Shown one piece after another: positions 54,467 to 64,000 of a stretch of 64,000 bases of DNA. How positions within the stretch are numbered: the first letter of the stretch is position 1; each line of letters starts with the position of its first letter. A program made the position numbers and the translations under genes. This DNA comes from Ectocarpus siliculosus (Eukaryota; Sar; Phaeophyceae; Ectocarpales; Ectocarpaceae), in contig FN648413.1 of the NCBI GenBank assembly GCA_000310025.1, positions 187,690-251,689 on the forward strand, written 5' to 3'. The notes under the pieces were generated by a model. It saw nothing but the letters and a program-made list of their open reading frames with translations, ran no database searches and had not been told where the DNA came from.

Positions 54467-57390
54467 ATGAACGACACCGAGCAAGATCGAGTGAGCGCCC
54501 GACTAGCAGAGGAGGAAGCCCGGATCAACTACTTGGTCGAACAGAGGGTAGAAGCAAGACTGGCCGAGATGTCGAGGCAAGAAGCAGAGGAGCGGAGGAC
54601 AGATGACGTCCGGACCGGAAGAGAGCACGAGGATCGCCACCAGCAACACGCGGGGCGGCCATCGGCCAACCCGACGACCGACGAAATCGCCCGCACACTC
54701 GCCGACGCCCTCACCGGTCGACTTCACGTCTCATCAGGGGACATGGGTAGAGTACCCATTAACGCAGGGACGGTTCGAATGACTGAGACTAAGCGCCTAG
54801 CGCCTTGGGATGGTGTTTTCAAGCAAGGGGAGGATGAGCAGGCTAAGTTTTTGATATTTCGATCGAACATGGTAGCTATGTTTGCCCAGGAAGGAGTGCG
54901 TGACGTAGTACTGACTGAAAAAAAAATTCCAGTTGGGAAAGAAGGCGTGAGCATGGAGGAGATGCGTAGGGTGCATTCGAGTGGACGGGTAGAAAAGGCA
55001 ATAACGGCGTGGAATCTGCTGATCACGACAGTGACATACATGCCAATCCTAACCCAGATCATCGCCGATGGGAGCCCTAGTGGAGGTTGGAAGATATTCC
55101 TCAATTATTACGAGCCGCGTGCCAGGGCCGAAAAAGAAAGGCTGTCATCTCAATATCACGCTCTTGAGATGAAAGTAGGGGAGACCCCGCAAGAGTACTT
55201 CGGGAGATTTGCTGTTTTGCGCAGTAGGCTCGCCTCGCACGGTGTTGTTTTCTCCGACGATGATGCCAATGCCCACATGGTATACCACCTTTCCGACGAG
55301 TACTCGGTAGAGAAGAAGATTCTGACCATGTCACCGATTCCCCCCTCGCGCGAGACAATTGAAAAGGCTGTGCGAGATGCTCATGCGGACTCGGTTCGCC
55401 GTCGGGAGGGGGAACCGAAGAATGGCGCGGGGCACGCGTTCGTCGCTTCCGGTGGCATCCGGGGCGATGGACGTGTCCAAAATGGGTCGAGTGGAAACGG
55501 CGGGGGTCAGGACGGAGACGGAGGCGCCCGGAGTCGGAGCAGGAGCAGGGTGAGAGGAAACAAGAAAGGCGGAGGTGAGAGAGGAGCCGACAACGACCAC
55601 TGCTACCTACATCCGCGCTTGTTCCACACCAACGCCCAGTGCTACACCCAGCGCGACCGTCGGAAGGAGCAGGAGCAGCAGCAGCCCCAACAGCAGCAGT
55701 CTCAGCAACAGCAACCCCAACAGCAGCAGTCTCAGCAACAGCAGCCTCAGCAACAGCAGCCTCAGCAACAGCAACTTCACGGACCGCCGCCGCAGCAGCC
55801 GAGCTACAGTGGGGGGGGCTGGGGCGGTGGGCCTCAGCACGGACCTCACAGCGGCTACGGAGGACAGCATCAGCACAGGTATGCAGCGCCCGCTCGTCCT
55901 CCACAACCGCCTTGGCGGCCTCCGTACGGGCACGCTAATGTGATGCACGCGTATAGTGCTATGCCCTACGGGGGGCCCGCGAATGGTACCGAGTATGGCG
56001 GGTGGGAGCAGCAGCAGCAGCAGCAGCAGCCTTCGCCAGACTACTACCAGCAGCAGCCGTACTACCCGCCTCCGACACCGTACTACCAGCAGCAGCAGCC
56101 ACCATCGCAGCCTCCGCCACCGCCGTCGTTTCAGCCGCAGCAGCAGCAGCACTCCACCCATGCCCCGCCCCAGTCGCCCTCTCCCGGAGCAGCAACCTAT
56201 CCGCCTGGGCATCTCCACTCCCTGATGGCACACTTTGTGTCCGCTGACGAGATGAGTTCGCTTTCGGTTTCGAGTGATGTAAGCAGTGTCGCATGTGGTG
56301 ATGATCTTGGCTTTGCTTTGTCTGCACAGAGTTGCGAATACAGTCCTGGTAGGGAGGTATTTTGGTCTGATAGCGGTGCAAGCAACCATTTTGTGAGTAA
56401 CAGCTCCAAGATGTACAACATCTCGCCTGTCCCCCCCGGCAAAGAATTCATCAAAGTAGGCAATGGTGCTTATTTGCGCGTGGAGTGCGTAGGTAGTGTC
56501 AATCTGGCATTTCACATGGCAGGAGGTCGATCGGGAGAAGCGGATTTCTGTGTCCAATTGACAGACGTGTACGTAGTACCAGGGATTTCGTTCAACTTGT
56601 TCTCTCTGCACCACACGCAGAAAAAGCACAGGATAATGTTGGATGAGAGGGGTGTGCACCTTTTCGGTGGTCGGCTTAGTTTCGCATACTCGGATATCGG
56701 ATGCTCTCTATCGGCCACCCGCTTGCCTCCCTCGTACCGCGACGGTGATGTAATCCCCTCTACCGTTGTCCCTCCCCCCGTTGTCCGCCAAGCGTCTCCG
56801 CCTGGTGTTGGTACTGGCCTTTTTGCGCAAAACCCCCCTCCCCCTTCTCAGATTTCAGGATCGGGTGCAGGATGCGGTCCGAGTTCGAGCTTCCCGTCCA
56901 TCGGTCCCGCCGGTGTTGTACCTTCGGCTTCGAGCTTCCCGTCCATCGGTCCCGCCGGTGTTGTACCTTCGGCTTCGAGCTTCCCGCCCATCGGCGCTGC
57001 CGGTGTCGTACCTTCGAGTTCGAGCATCCTGTCCACCACTTCCGGTGTAGTACCTCCGAGTGATGCTTCCCCGCCTATCGATGTTGATTTAGTGTCTCCG
57101 TCGATCCGAGATTTTCAGCCTGCCCTAGCCGCAGCCATCGCCTCATCCGACGTCCTGTCCCCCTCAGTCGTGAACCCGAATGTGTCGCGAGAGATAGAGA
57201 TCATGCCCCTTGAGTCCCAGGATAATTTGCCTTTGATGGACATGAGTATGTTCTTGGATGTAGGCTTGATGAACGGACAGGACTCGGTCCCGCCGGGTGA
57301 CTTTTATCCCGACCCATTAGGCGTATGTGAGTCCGTGAAGCCCCCCGTTGCGTTCGCTGTGATGCAAGATGAGTTGGACGTGCTCAGAAG
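54467..57390 (+). CDS. Element 2 Gag and protease
   Basis: The ATG at 54467 opens MNDTEQDRVSARLAEEEAR, a charged coiled-coil-like stretch, followed by the Gag core (LAPWDGVFKQGEDEQAKFLI; AWNLLITTVTYMPIL), a knuckle HCYLHPRLFHTNAQC with C-X2-H-X4-H-X4-C spacing as in element 1, and a long Gln/Pro/Tyr-rich low-complexity region (about 55665-56180). Protease with FWSDSGASNHF follows near 56360. A Ser/Pro linker contains a 54-bp tandem unit (FPSIGPAGVVPSAS, 56888-57000). The frame then shifts near 57385 and the codons after that are shadow. Confidence 0.9.
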
Positions 57391-59040
57391 ACTTTGTTGT
57401 CGAGTGCCGTGTGAAGCAAGATGTAGGTCCCCCCTCCCTTTCCCATGCTTTGGCGATTATCGCCCCCGGTGGTCCAGCGTTCACTGTAGGAAAACCCACG
57501 TCCACCATCGACATTAATTTGTTCCACGCTTCCACCGGCCACGTGAATGAATTCTTGATGAGGGAAACCGCAAAGCAGCAGGGTGTTCAATTGGTGGGGG
57601 AACTGCAGCCATGCGTCGGCTGCATCGAGGCGAAGGGCAGGAGGGCCCCGGTGCCGCGGCGTGGAGTCACCCGCGCGGCGGTACCGTTCGGCAAGGTGCA
57701 CATCGACATCACCGGCCCGTACTCTGAGGCGTTCGATGGTTCTCGTTACCTGATCATGTTCGTGGACAGCGCGTCGCGGTGGCAACGGGCGTACGGCATG
57801 CGGGCCAAGAGCGACACCCTGACGTACACGCGGCGCTTCCTCGCCGACCTGAACGGCAACGGCACTCCGGGGTGTTTCCGCATGGACAACGGTGGTGAGT
57901 TCACCAGTGCTGCCTTCGTCGCGTTCTGCGACGCCGCTGGCATCCGGCGCGAGTACACCGCACCCGACACCCCGAAGCAGAATGCGGTCGTCGAGAGCGC
58001 AATCTGGCGCGCTATGAAGGGGGGCCACGCCGCCCGTCGCCACGTCCTCTCCATGGGCCACGTCGACCTCGCCTCTATCCCCGGTATGGACGCCAACGGA
58101 CACCGGCTGTGGCTTGCATCGGCGATCTGGGCCTCCGGCTGCTTCAACCGTTCCGCGACGTCGGCCAACCCGGCCTGGATGTCGCCGTTCGAGGCCTTCT
58201 TCGGACGTAAACCGCCGCTCAACGTCGTCCCTTTTTTCCAGGAGGGGATGATGCGCGTGAAGCGCGCCAGCAAGGCGGACGTCCAATCCGTGCGTTGCTT
58301 CTACATGCACGGAGCGCGCAACCACTCCGCCGCCACTGCCGTCGTTCTCCGCGCCGACACCGGAAGGATCTGCCTGTCCAACAACGTCGTGTGGATCAAC
58401 CGCCGCACCGCCGTGCCGGCGCCGGTACCGGCCAGCGGGGGGGGCTCTTCGGTCACCGCGGCGCCCTCGCCGGCCGCCGCCGTTCCTGCAGCCGCTGCCG
58501 CACCGCCACCGCCATGGGCATCGCGGACGTACACCTACACCCCGCCCACAGCGACCACCGCTTCGCCGCCGCCCACTTCTCCGTCGATCTTCACAGGGTC
58601 CGGAGCCGCGTCGCCGATCTCCACGGCGTCTTCGAGTGCACCGCCGTCCACCGCAGCCACGCCGCCCCGTCCACCGCCGACACCCCCGCCCGCAAGCGCC
58701 GCCGCTCCCGCTCCCCATCACCCGCCGCTTTCACAGCGAGCCGTCAGAGAATTGGGCGAGAAGGAAACCAGAGTGCATGGCCGTACGCGCGGCGACCGAG
58801 TGCGCTTCATGGATGAGCAACAGCAACCGCCGTCGCCGTCAGGTGGCGGCACCGCTCTCCAACACCGCCTTGGGCTGCTGTCGATGATGGGCAAGGATGC
58901 GCTCGTCTCGTCGCTCGCCACCCGGGAGGCCGTCGATCAAGGACGTCGAGACCTGCCACCGTCCGCCAGCATCGCCCCTCCCGCTCCCCCACCGCCGCAA
59001 AGATACGAGTTTAGCAGGCCATGGGAGCGGGGGGGCCGCA
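57385..59040 (+). CDS. Element 2 integrase and linker
   Basis: After a single-base shift the frame reads EDFVVECRVKQDVG, then the zinc-binding module (LFHASTGH...CVGCIEAKGRR), the catalytic residues Asp in HIDITGPY (about 57705), Asp in RMDNGGEF (about 57880) and Glu in NAVVESAIW (about 57990), then a Pro/Ala/Ser-rich linker. Near 59030-59050, in a G-rich tract, the frame shifts again and the linker continues in the 58897-59292 frame. The long minus-strand frame over this region is an antisense shadow. Confidence 0.88.
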
Positions 59041-59292
59041 GGAGCTGGAGGGCCGGGGGGCCTGCACATGTTCGCAGCAATGTTCGCCACCCGCGAGGAC
59101 GTGGAAGCCACTCTTCGTGGCAAGCGCCCTCCTGACAAGATGCCGGACCTCCCTCACTGCCTCGCCAGCGACCTCCGCGTGCCGAAAACGTTCAAGGAGG
59201 CCATGCGGTCTCAACATTCAGAGTTGTGGGATGATGCAGTCGGTCGGGAGTTTTTCGGTCTGTTGGATGCAGGTACTTTTAGTCCGGTGTAG
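59041..59292 (+). CDS. Element 2 linker before reverse transcriptase, ending at UAG
   Basis: This reads GGLHMFAAMFATREDVEATL, PDLPHCLASDLRVPKTFKEA and LLDAGTFSPV, then UAG at 59290-59292. Element 1 has the homologous PDLPHCQASDLRVPK and LLEAGTFTPAK, then UAG. The conserved peptide directly ahead of the stop shows that the two stops are at the same place. Confidence 0.88.
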   Translation, partial: GAGGPGGLHMFAAMFATREDVEATLRGKRPPDKMPDLPHCLASDLRVPKTFKEAMRSQHSELWDDAVGREFFGLLDAGTFSPV

Positions 59293-59298
59293 CAACCA
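59290..59298 (+). promoter_or_regulatory. Candidate readthrough stop, UAG-CAA-CCA
   Basis: The UAG is followed in frame by CAACCA, which fits CARYYA, then by QPVENFINAKWVF of the RT. The third codon differs from element 1 (CCA versus CUA), yet both satisfy YYA. See the matching site at 4452-4460. Confidence 0.7.
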
Positions 59299-60715
59299 GT
59301 AGAAAACTTCATCAACGCCAAGTGGGTATTCAACTGTAAGGCAGACGAGTACGGATGGCCGACGAAATTCAAGGCAAGACTTGTAGCGCGGGGGGACATG
59401 CAGAGGGCTTCGATTGATTTTGGAGAATTGTTTGCACCCACCGTATCCGTGTCTAGTGTGCGTTTGTTGGCAGCTTTGGCATGTGAGCAGAACCTTGACT
59501 TGTGTCATTTCGATATTCAGCAGGCGTTTGTGCAGTCTGAGCTTGAAGAGGATGTTTTCATGCGTCTCCCGCAAGGTTGTGGTAGGTTATCTGGACTGAT
59601 CGTGAAGCTATGCAAGAGTCTGTACGGTTTGAAGCAGGCGTCACGACAATGGCATGCGCACCTGACGAGGTGTTTGTTACTTTTAGGATTTGTGCAGTGT
59701 TTGGCGGATGCATGTGTTTTTCGATTTATGGAGGATGGATGTGTGATCATGATCATCGTGGTCCACGTGGATGACATTTTTGCCGTAGGGCAGAAGGAGA
59801 GATGTGACAAGTTTGGCAGAGACCTCAACGAGATGGTCCCCGTGAAGAACCTTGGGGAGTTGAGGTGGTACTCCGCGTGCTTTTACCAGAGAGATCTAGA
59901 GAGAGGCCTTTTGAGGATCTCGCAGCAAAGGTTTGCAGAAGAGTTGGCTGCAGAGTACGGCGTATGAGTGGGGGAAGAGTGTGCCCTTGCCTGTGAGCAT
60001 GAAGCTCACCGACTTTGACGAGGACGAAGCGTGTGCTGATGTCCCTTTCCGCGAGTTGGTAGGATCCCTGATGTGGTTGGCCACTCAAACCAGGCCGGAC
60101 ATCGCGAATGCAGTACGAGCAGTAGCGCGGTATTGCGCGTCTCCCAAGATGGTGCACTGGAAGGCAGCACTTGGTATTTTAGGGTACGTGCGTAGGACGA
60201 GTTGGATGGGGATTACATTTGAGAGGGGTGTGGTGACTGGCATGAGCATGCAGGTGTTCGTGGATGCTGACTATGCGAGCAAGGCAGCAGACCGTAGGTC
60301 GGTTTCAGGAGGACTAGTGATGTGTGGGGGTGGGTGTGTGACTTGGTTTTCGAGGACGCAGAAGTGCGTTACGCTTTCCACAACGGAAGCAGAGTATGTG
60401 GCAATTGCCGACGTCTTGAAGGAGGTGCTTTTCTTGAGGCAAGTTTGGCGTTTTATGTTGCCAGATGCAGGTATGCCGTGCATTCAAATCTTCGAGGATA
60501 ATCAGGGAGCGATTCAGATTGCGCACAACCCGATCACGAACTCAAACTCGAAGCACATTGATGTACGGCATCACTTTATCAGGGAACTGGTAGAGAGGAA
60601 AGAGATTTCGATTACTCATGTGGCGTCGGAGTTTCAGCATGCAGATTTCTTGACGAAGGCTATCAGCAAGGAATCTTTTGCGTTGCACAGAGACTTTGTG
60701 ATGAATTTGCAGTGA
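59293..60715 (+). CDS. Element 2 reverse transcriptase and RNase H
   Basis: RT runs in frame from the UAG through LVARGDMQRASIDFGELFAP, SLYGLKQASRQW and the catalytic HVDD box (about 59765) to AAEYGV, where TGA at 59965-59967 results from a base loss or gain near 59968-59985. The +1 frame (59933-60715) then gives WGKSVPLPVSMKLTDF, LATQTRPDIANAVR, and RNase H motifs DADYAS, TLSTTEAEY and EDNQGA, stopping at 60713-60715. Element 1 has no shift here, so it is a lesion specific to this copy. Confidence 0.9.
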
Positions 60716-61016
60716 CAGAGGTGTTTTGGGATCAAATCGTGCTTTGCCGTTGAGTGGAAGAGAGAGGATATGTACGAGTTTGAACAAGAGATAGAGAGGG
60801 TCAAGTGGAGATGGTAGTGTTTTGGAAGGTTAATGTTCGGGATTTTTCTTGATGATTTGGAAGAGTTGGTATGCGATTGATTGTTTTTGGAGGTATTGTT
60901 TTGGTGTTGGAGTTTTCGATTTTGTCTTGGTTTTGATTTGTTTTGGGATGAACTGGTATGATAAGGATGACTTTGATATTTTGTTGGAGCATGACGATGC
61001 ATACGAGCAGGGGGGC

Positions 61017-61348
61017 TATTCGATATACTCGTAGCATAGCATGGGGGTGGTATATTGCGTATACATATGCGGGGATTGCAGTGACGAACTACGGAGGGAC
61101 AAGAAGTTTCTTTGTGTTTTCCTTGGGAGTGTAGTAGATTGGTGGAGATTCATGGAGATTCGTTCTGGGTATTAAAGCGTTATGCGTGACTTGATGCCGT
61201 GATGGAATGACGAGCTCAAGCACGCCCCCGATGAATACAACACGTTTTTCACCACGTCTACACGTCTTTACCTACCCGTGCGGCCCGTCATGGCCGAGCT
61301 GCTCTACGCTCCCATCACACACAACTGAGCCACCCGAATTATCGATCA
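61017..61348 (+). repeat. Right LTR of element 2
   Basis: 332 bp matching 54051-54382, preceded by the polypurine tract at 61003-61016. Unlike a normal 3' LTR it is followed directly by another copy of the element leader and Gag. Confidence 0.93.
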
Positions 61349-61963
61349 CGCTAGCGTATGACACGTCGTCTACGAGATTCGAGTCGAGCTTAGTTTGGAG
61401 TATCGCTTTGCGGCGATCAGCAGCAGCCACCGATGAACGACACCGAGCAAGATCGAGTGAGCGCCCGACTAGCAGAGGAGGAAGCCCGGATCAACTACTT
61501 GGTCGAACAGAGGGTAGAAGCAAGACTGGCCGAGATGTCGAGGCAAGAAGCAGAGGAGCGGAGGACAGATGACGTCCGGACCGGAAGAGAGCACGAGGAT
61601 CGCCACCAGCAACACGCGGGGCGGCCATCGGCCAACCCGACGACCGACGAAATCGCCCGCACACTCGCCGACGCCCTCACCGGTCGACTTCACGTCTCAT
61701 CAGGGGACATGGGTAGAGTACCCATTAACGCAGGGACGGTTCGAATGACTGAGACTAAGCGCCTAGCGCCTTGGGATGGTGTTTTCAAGCAAGGGGAGGA
61801 TGAGCAGGCTAAGTTTTTGATATTTCGATCGAACATGGTAGCTATGTTTGCCCAGGAAGGAGTGCGTGACGTAGTACTGACTGAAAAAAAATTCCAGTTG
61901 GGAAAGAAGGCGTGAGCATGGAGGAGATGCGTAGGGTGCATTCGAGTGGACGGGTAGAAAAGG
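61349..61963 (+). pseudogene. Truncated second copy of element 2 leader and Gag
   Basis: The sequence repeats 54383-54998, with a Gag ATG at 61433 and about 150 identical codons. One A is missing from the A run near 61885, which shifts the frame so that translation stops at 61913-61915. The copy ends at AGAAAAGG (61956-61963); one extra G follows and then the second 338-bp flank copy starts at 61965. The element thus ends in the order LTR, internal, LTR, truncated internal. Confidence 0.93.
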
Positions 61964-61964
61964 G

Positions 61965-62302
61965 TTAGCTTGCTTTGCTAAGACTTAAGTGCTAGGTTAG
62001 CACGGATGCGACAAAACCTAGGTTGATACTGCTTGGGTAGGTGCTTAGCCTGTTTCCTGACGCGGTAGGCGCACCTGTGGAGGAACGGAAGGATGCCGCG
62101 CTACCATAGCGTGGAGACCGGAGGGAGGAGGGGGATGAATTGGATGGGAGAAAGGCTTCAGCTGCTGGTGGACACTATGTTGCCGGCCCCAGGCTCTTCC
62201 CGCCCTTCCCCCCCCCACGCCCTGTTATGGCTGTGTGTGTTTTACCGTGTCATCGTATATATCGAAAGTCTTATTGTGTGACTGTTATCACCTCGTACTG
62301 TC
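61965..62302 (+). repeat. 338-bp flank duplication, right copy
   Basis: Same sequence as 53713-54050. It is followed at 62303 by AGGGTCACTG, which is probably the original right-hand neighbour of this segment before the retrotransposon arrived. Confidence 0.95.
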
Positions 62303-62303
62303 A

Positions 62304-62340
62304 GGGTCACTGAACGCATGTACCTTGCGTTCGGTGACCC
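62304..62340. repeat. 15-bp stem hairpin
   Basis: GGGTCACTGAACGCA (62304-62318) is inverted as TGCGTTCGGTGACCC (62326-62340) with one mismatch (a possible G-U pair) and a 7-base loop. It directly follows the right flank duplication. Confidence 0.85.
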
Positions 62341-62395
62341 TCTTCTCTATGTTCTCCTCTCCTCACGCCTTCGCTATTCTCGTCCGTTCGTTCTC

Positions 62396-62418
62396 TCGAT
62401 GCACTATAGGTGCATCGA
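62396..62418. repeat. 9-bp perfect stem hairpin
   Basis: TCGATGCAC, loop TATAG, GTGCATCGA. It lies 56 bases beyond the previous hairpin. Confidence 0.85.
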
Positions 62419-64000
62419 GCAGGCCGAACAAGACTTGAGCATCCCTGTAGGTCAACGATCGATGATGGCGGAAGCACAGTCCCGAGGCTCGGTTCCAGCG
62501 AAGGGGTCGTTCCAACGGTTCACTGGTCGGTTCTCCCTAGTCTAGAACGAAAGATCCAGCCTCCAGCCTCTCCCAGCCGTCGCTCTCGCTCTCCCCCCTC
62601 GCACACAATCATCATGGACCCCAACATCACGCCGGACAACATACATATCGCTACCCGACTCCACCATCGACTCAAGAACAGCCACTGCTACTGTGGCAAG
62701 ACAACGGGTGAGGCCGTACACTCGAACTAATGTACATACAGTCAGTGGGCACGAATGTGAATGTCATCATTCATTGCTTCGTGCTGATGCTGTCCGCAGT
62801 GTTGCTGCCCAAGGGCGGTAACTCTCCCCGTTCTTGCCGAGGGCTGGAAAAGCAGAGCGTACTGTCTCCAAGGAGCTGCACGTCACGGCGGTACTCAAAC
62901 GTCCGTAGTCAAGAAGGGACAAGCGCCGGAAACAACAGCAAGACGTGCTCGCCCTTACAGTATAGGCACGAATGCGGTTTAAAGGGGGTGATTGTTGTAC
63001 AGCAGTATAAGCGAGACAATCGCTGAGGCACATACATGCAGACATCGCCAGCACTTCGGTAGAAACTCGTCTCTTGGAGCTCGTCTATGAACCGGAAGCG
63101 CCAGAGGTTCTGACATGTAGACCGGTACATGTAGATAGCTGGATCTAGTTCGTTCCGAAGCTCCTACAGTGACACTATAATCTGTCACTCACGTAGCTCA
63201 TTGGGTAATCGTTTTACACGTATTGTTGTTCATGGTGATCGACCCCGTATGTTCTTCACCAGGCAGTCAACCTTCTACAAGCAATGTTCCGCAAGCTTAT
63301 GCTATCACCCGGGCCCACCATTCATTACGTCTCTGGCAGGCGGTTCCGTGGGCCAGCGATCAACTAAAGCCTGCGCTTCTCTGACGACCAAGATGAACGA
63401 CCGTCATCATCACGGCCCACACACACCGATCAGGCGAGGAAACTGTTATTGTTCTGCCGTTGAGCAGGAGAGCTACTGTAGCACCAAACGTGGGAAAAAC
63501 ACACACACACAATACCACACCCCCATAGCACAGAGGTTCAAGGAACAGTGGGCCAGACTCCAGGGGTGGCCCCACGCTCAATCACTCACCTAATTATTTG
63601 CTTACAAGGGCGTGACACCACACGTACCACAGACACCGCAAATTATTGTCTACAAAAAGTCTGATATTAGATATCACGCCCCGGTACGAATGACACACCG
63701 GTGTGATGACTTTGTAATCTTGATCATATGTTATCACGCAATCTCGGGAAAATGAAGAGCTTGGCCAGTTAGCTAAACATCCAACGCACAGTCGAAGAAG
63801 TTGTGGCTAGGCGTACCGGTAGGTTCAGTAGACCCAGACGCCAGGTGAGCGATTGTGTGCATCATATTGTCAGAGGCGGGAAGGGACGGGGAAATCAAAA
63901 TGGATATGCAAGGGCTTGGTTTCCCAAGAATGAACGCTTGGGCGACAGACCCAGGCGAGCTGCTACTAGCGTCGGATGGAAATGAACGACCTTGAGGGTC
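62419..64000. other. No gene recognised at the right edge
   Basis: A short ATG frame at 62614 (MDPNITPDNIHIATRLHHRL) follows a pyrimidine-rich leader and could be a fragment of another Gag, but it stops after 38 codons. A CA microsatellite is at about 63497-63510. No splice-consistent gene or repeat terminus was found. Confidence 0.35.

Larger units (their letters stand above)
54051..61348 (+). mobile_element. Ty1/copia LTR retrotransposon, element 2
   Basis: 7,298 bp with two 332-bp LTRs (54051-54382 and 61017-61348), a polypurine tract (ACGAGCAGGGGGGC, 61003-61016) and copia domain order. LTR ends are TA...CA and not TG...CA; the remnant at 26994 has the same TA. Four coding blocks are separated by three frameshifts (near 57385, 59040 and 59970) and by UAG at 59290-59292. 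The LTRs appear identical, so insertion is recent. No 5-bp duplication is present: the right LTR runs straight into a second copy of the element's 5' end. Confidence 0.95.

Noticed and set aside
57384-58721. Long minus-strand open frame of 445 codons opposite integrase
   Set aside because: It is the antisense of the element 2 integrase and linker, has no motif, and its openness follows from the GC-rich codon pattern of the real gene.

Overview
This is nuclear DNA of an intron-rich, GC-moderate eukaryote. A brown alga such as Ectocarpus, or a close stramenopile relative, fits best (inference). The reasons are: spliced genes with introns of about 170 to 1,320 bp; a predicted protein starting with a heterokont-type bipartite plastid leader (signal peptide followed by Phe); interstitial CCCTAA telomere-type repeats; abundant Ty1/copia elements; and CTG, CAA and CT microsatellites. 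No organism name is encoded in the window, and one 305-base assembly gap (14118-14422) is present.

Layout. 1-954: nothing recognisable. 955-11294: the left arm (L) of a large inverted repeat, split by a young complete copia element on the minus strand (2400-9436, 325-bp LTRs, GGCGG target duplication). 11600-23170: an old LINE (endonuclease, linker, start of reverse transcriptase), itself broken by a TIR element next to the gap, a cluster of tRNA-derived SINE-like units, and a chimeric copia-like element (15923-22686). 23171-28480: repeat debris, holding a fragment resembling a phage MuF head protein, a Helitron fragment, a copia LTR remnant and a Mutator-type MITE carrying telomere-like DNA. 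30707-39176: a nine-exon DEAD-box helicase of the DDX51/Dbp6 type. 39592-43745: the right arm (R) of the inverted repeat. 43750-44403: a TIR element just upstream of a five-exon gene for a small, probably plastid-targeted protein (44564-47960). 48289-50716: a second spliced gene, only partly resolved. 52663-53096: a SINE-like insertion between 60-bp direct repeats. 53713-62302: a second copia element (54051-61348) with an abnormal right end and a 338-bp duplicated flank. 62303-64000: two hairpins, then no gene.

How the parts relate. The host genes are three unrelated transcription units on the plus strand, separated by transposon-derived DNA. DDX51-type helicases act in 60S ribosome assembly. 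The other two proteins have no secure function. The two complete copia elements are diverged from each other and carry different frameshifts, yet both have a UAG stop at the same point between integrase and reverse transcriptase. In both, UAG is followed by CAR-YYA (CAACUA and CAACCA), the TMV-type readthrough context. This suggests that reverse transcriptase/RNase H is made only by stop-codon readthrough, and it is the most interesting signal in the window. Both elements also share an unusual C-X2-H-X4-H-X4-C Gag knuckle.
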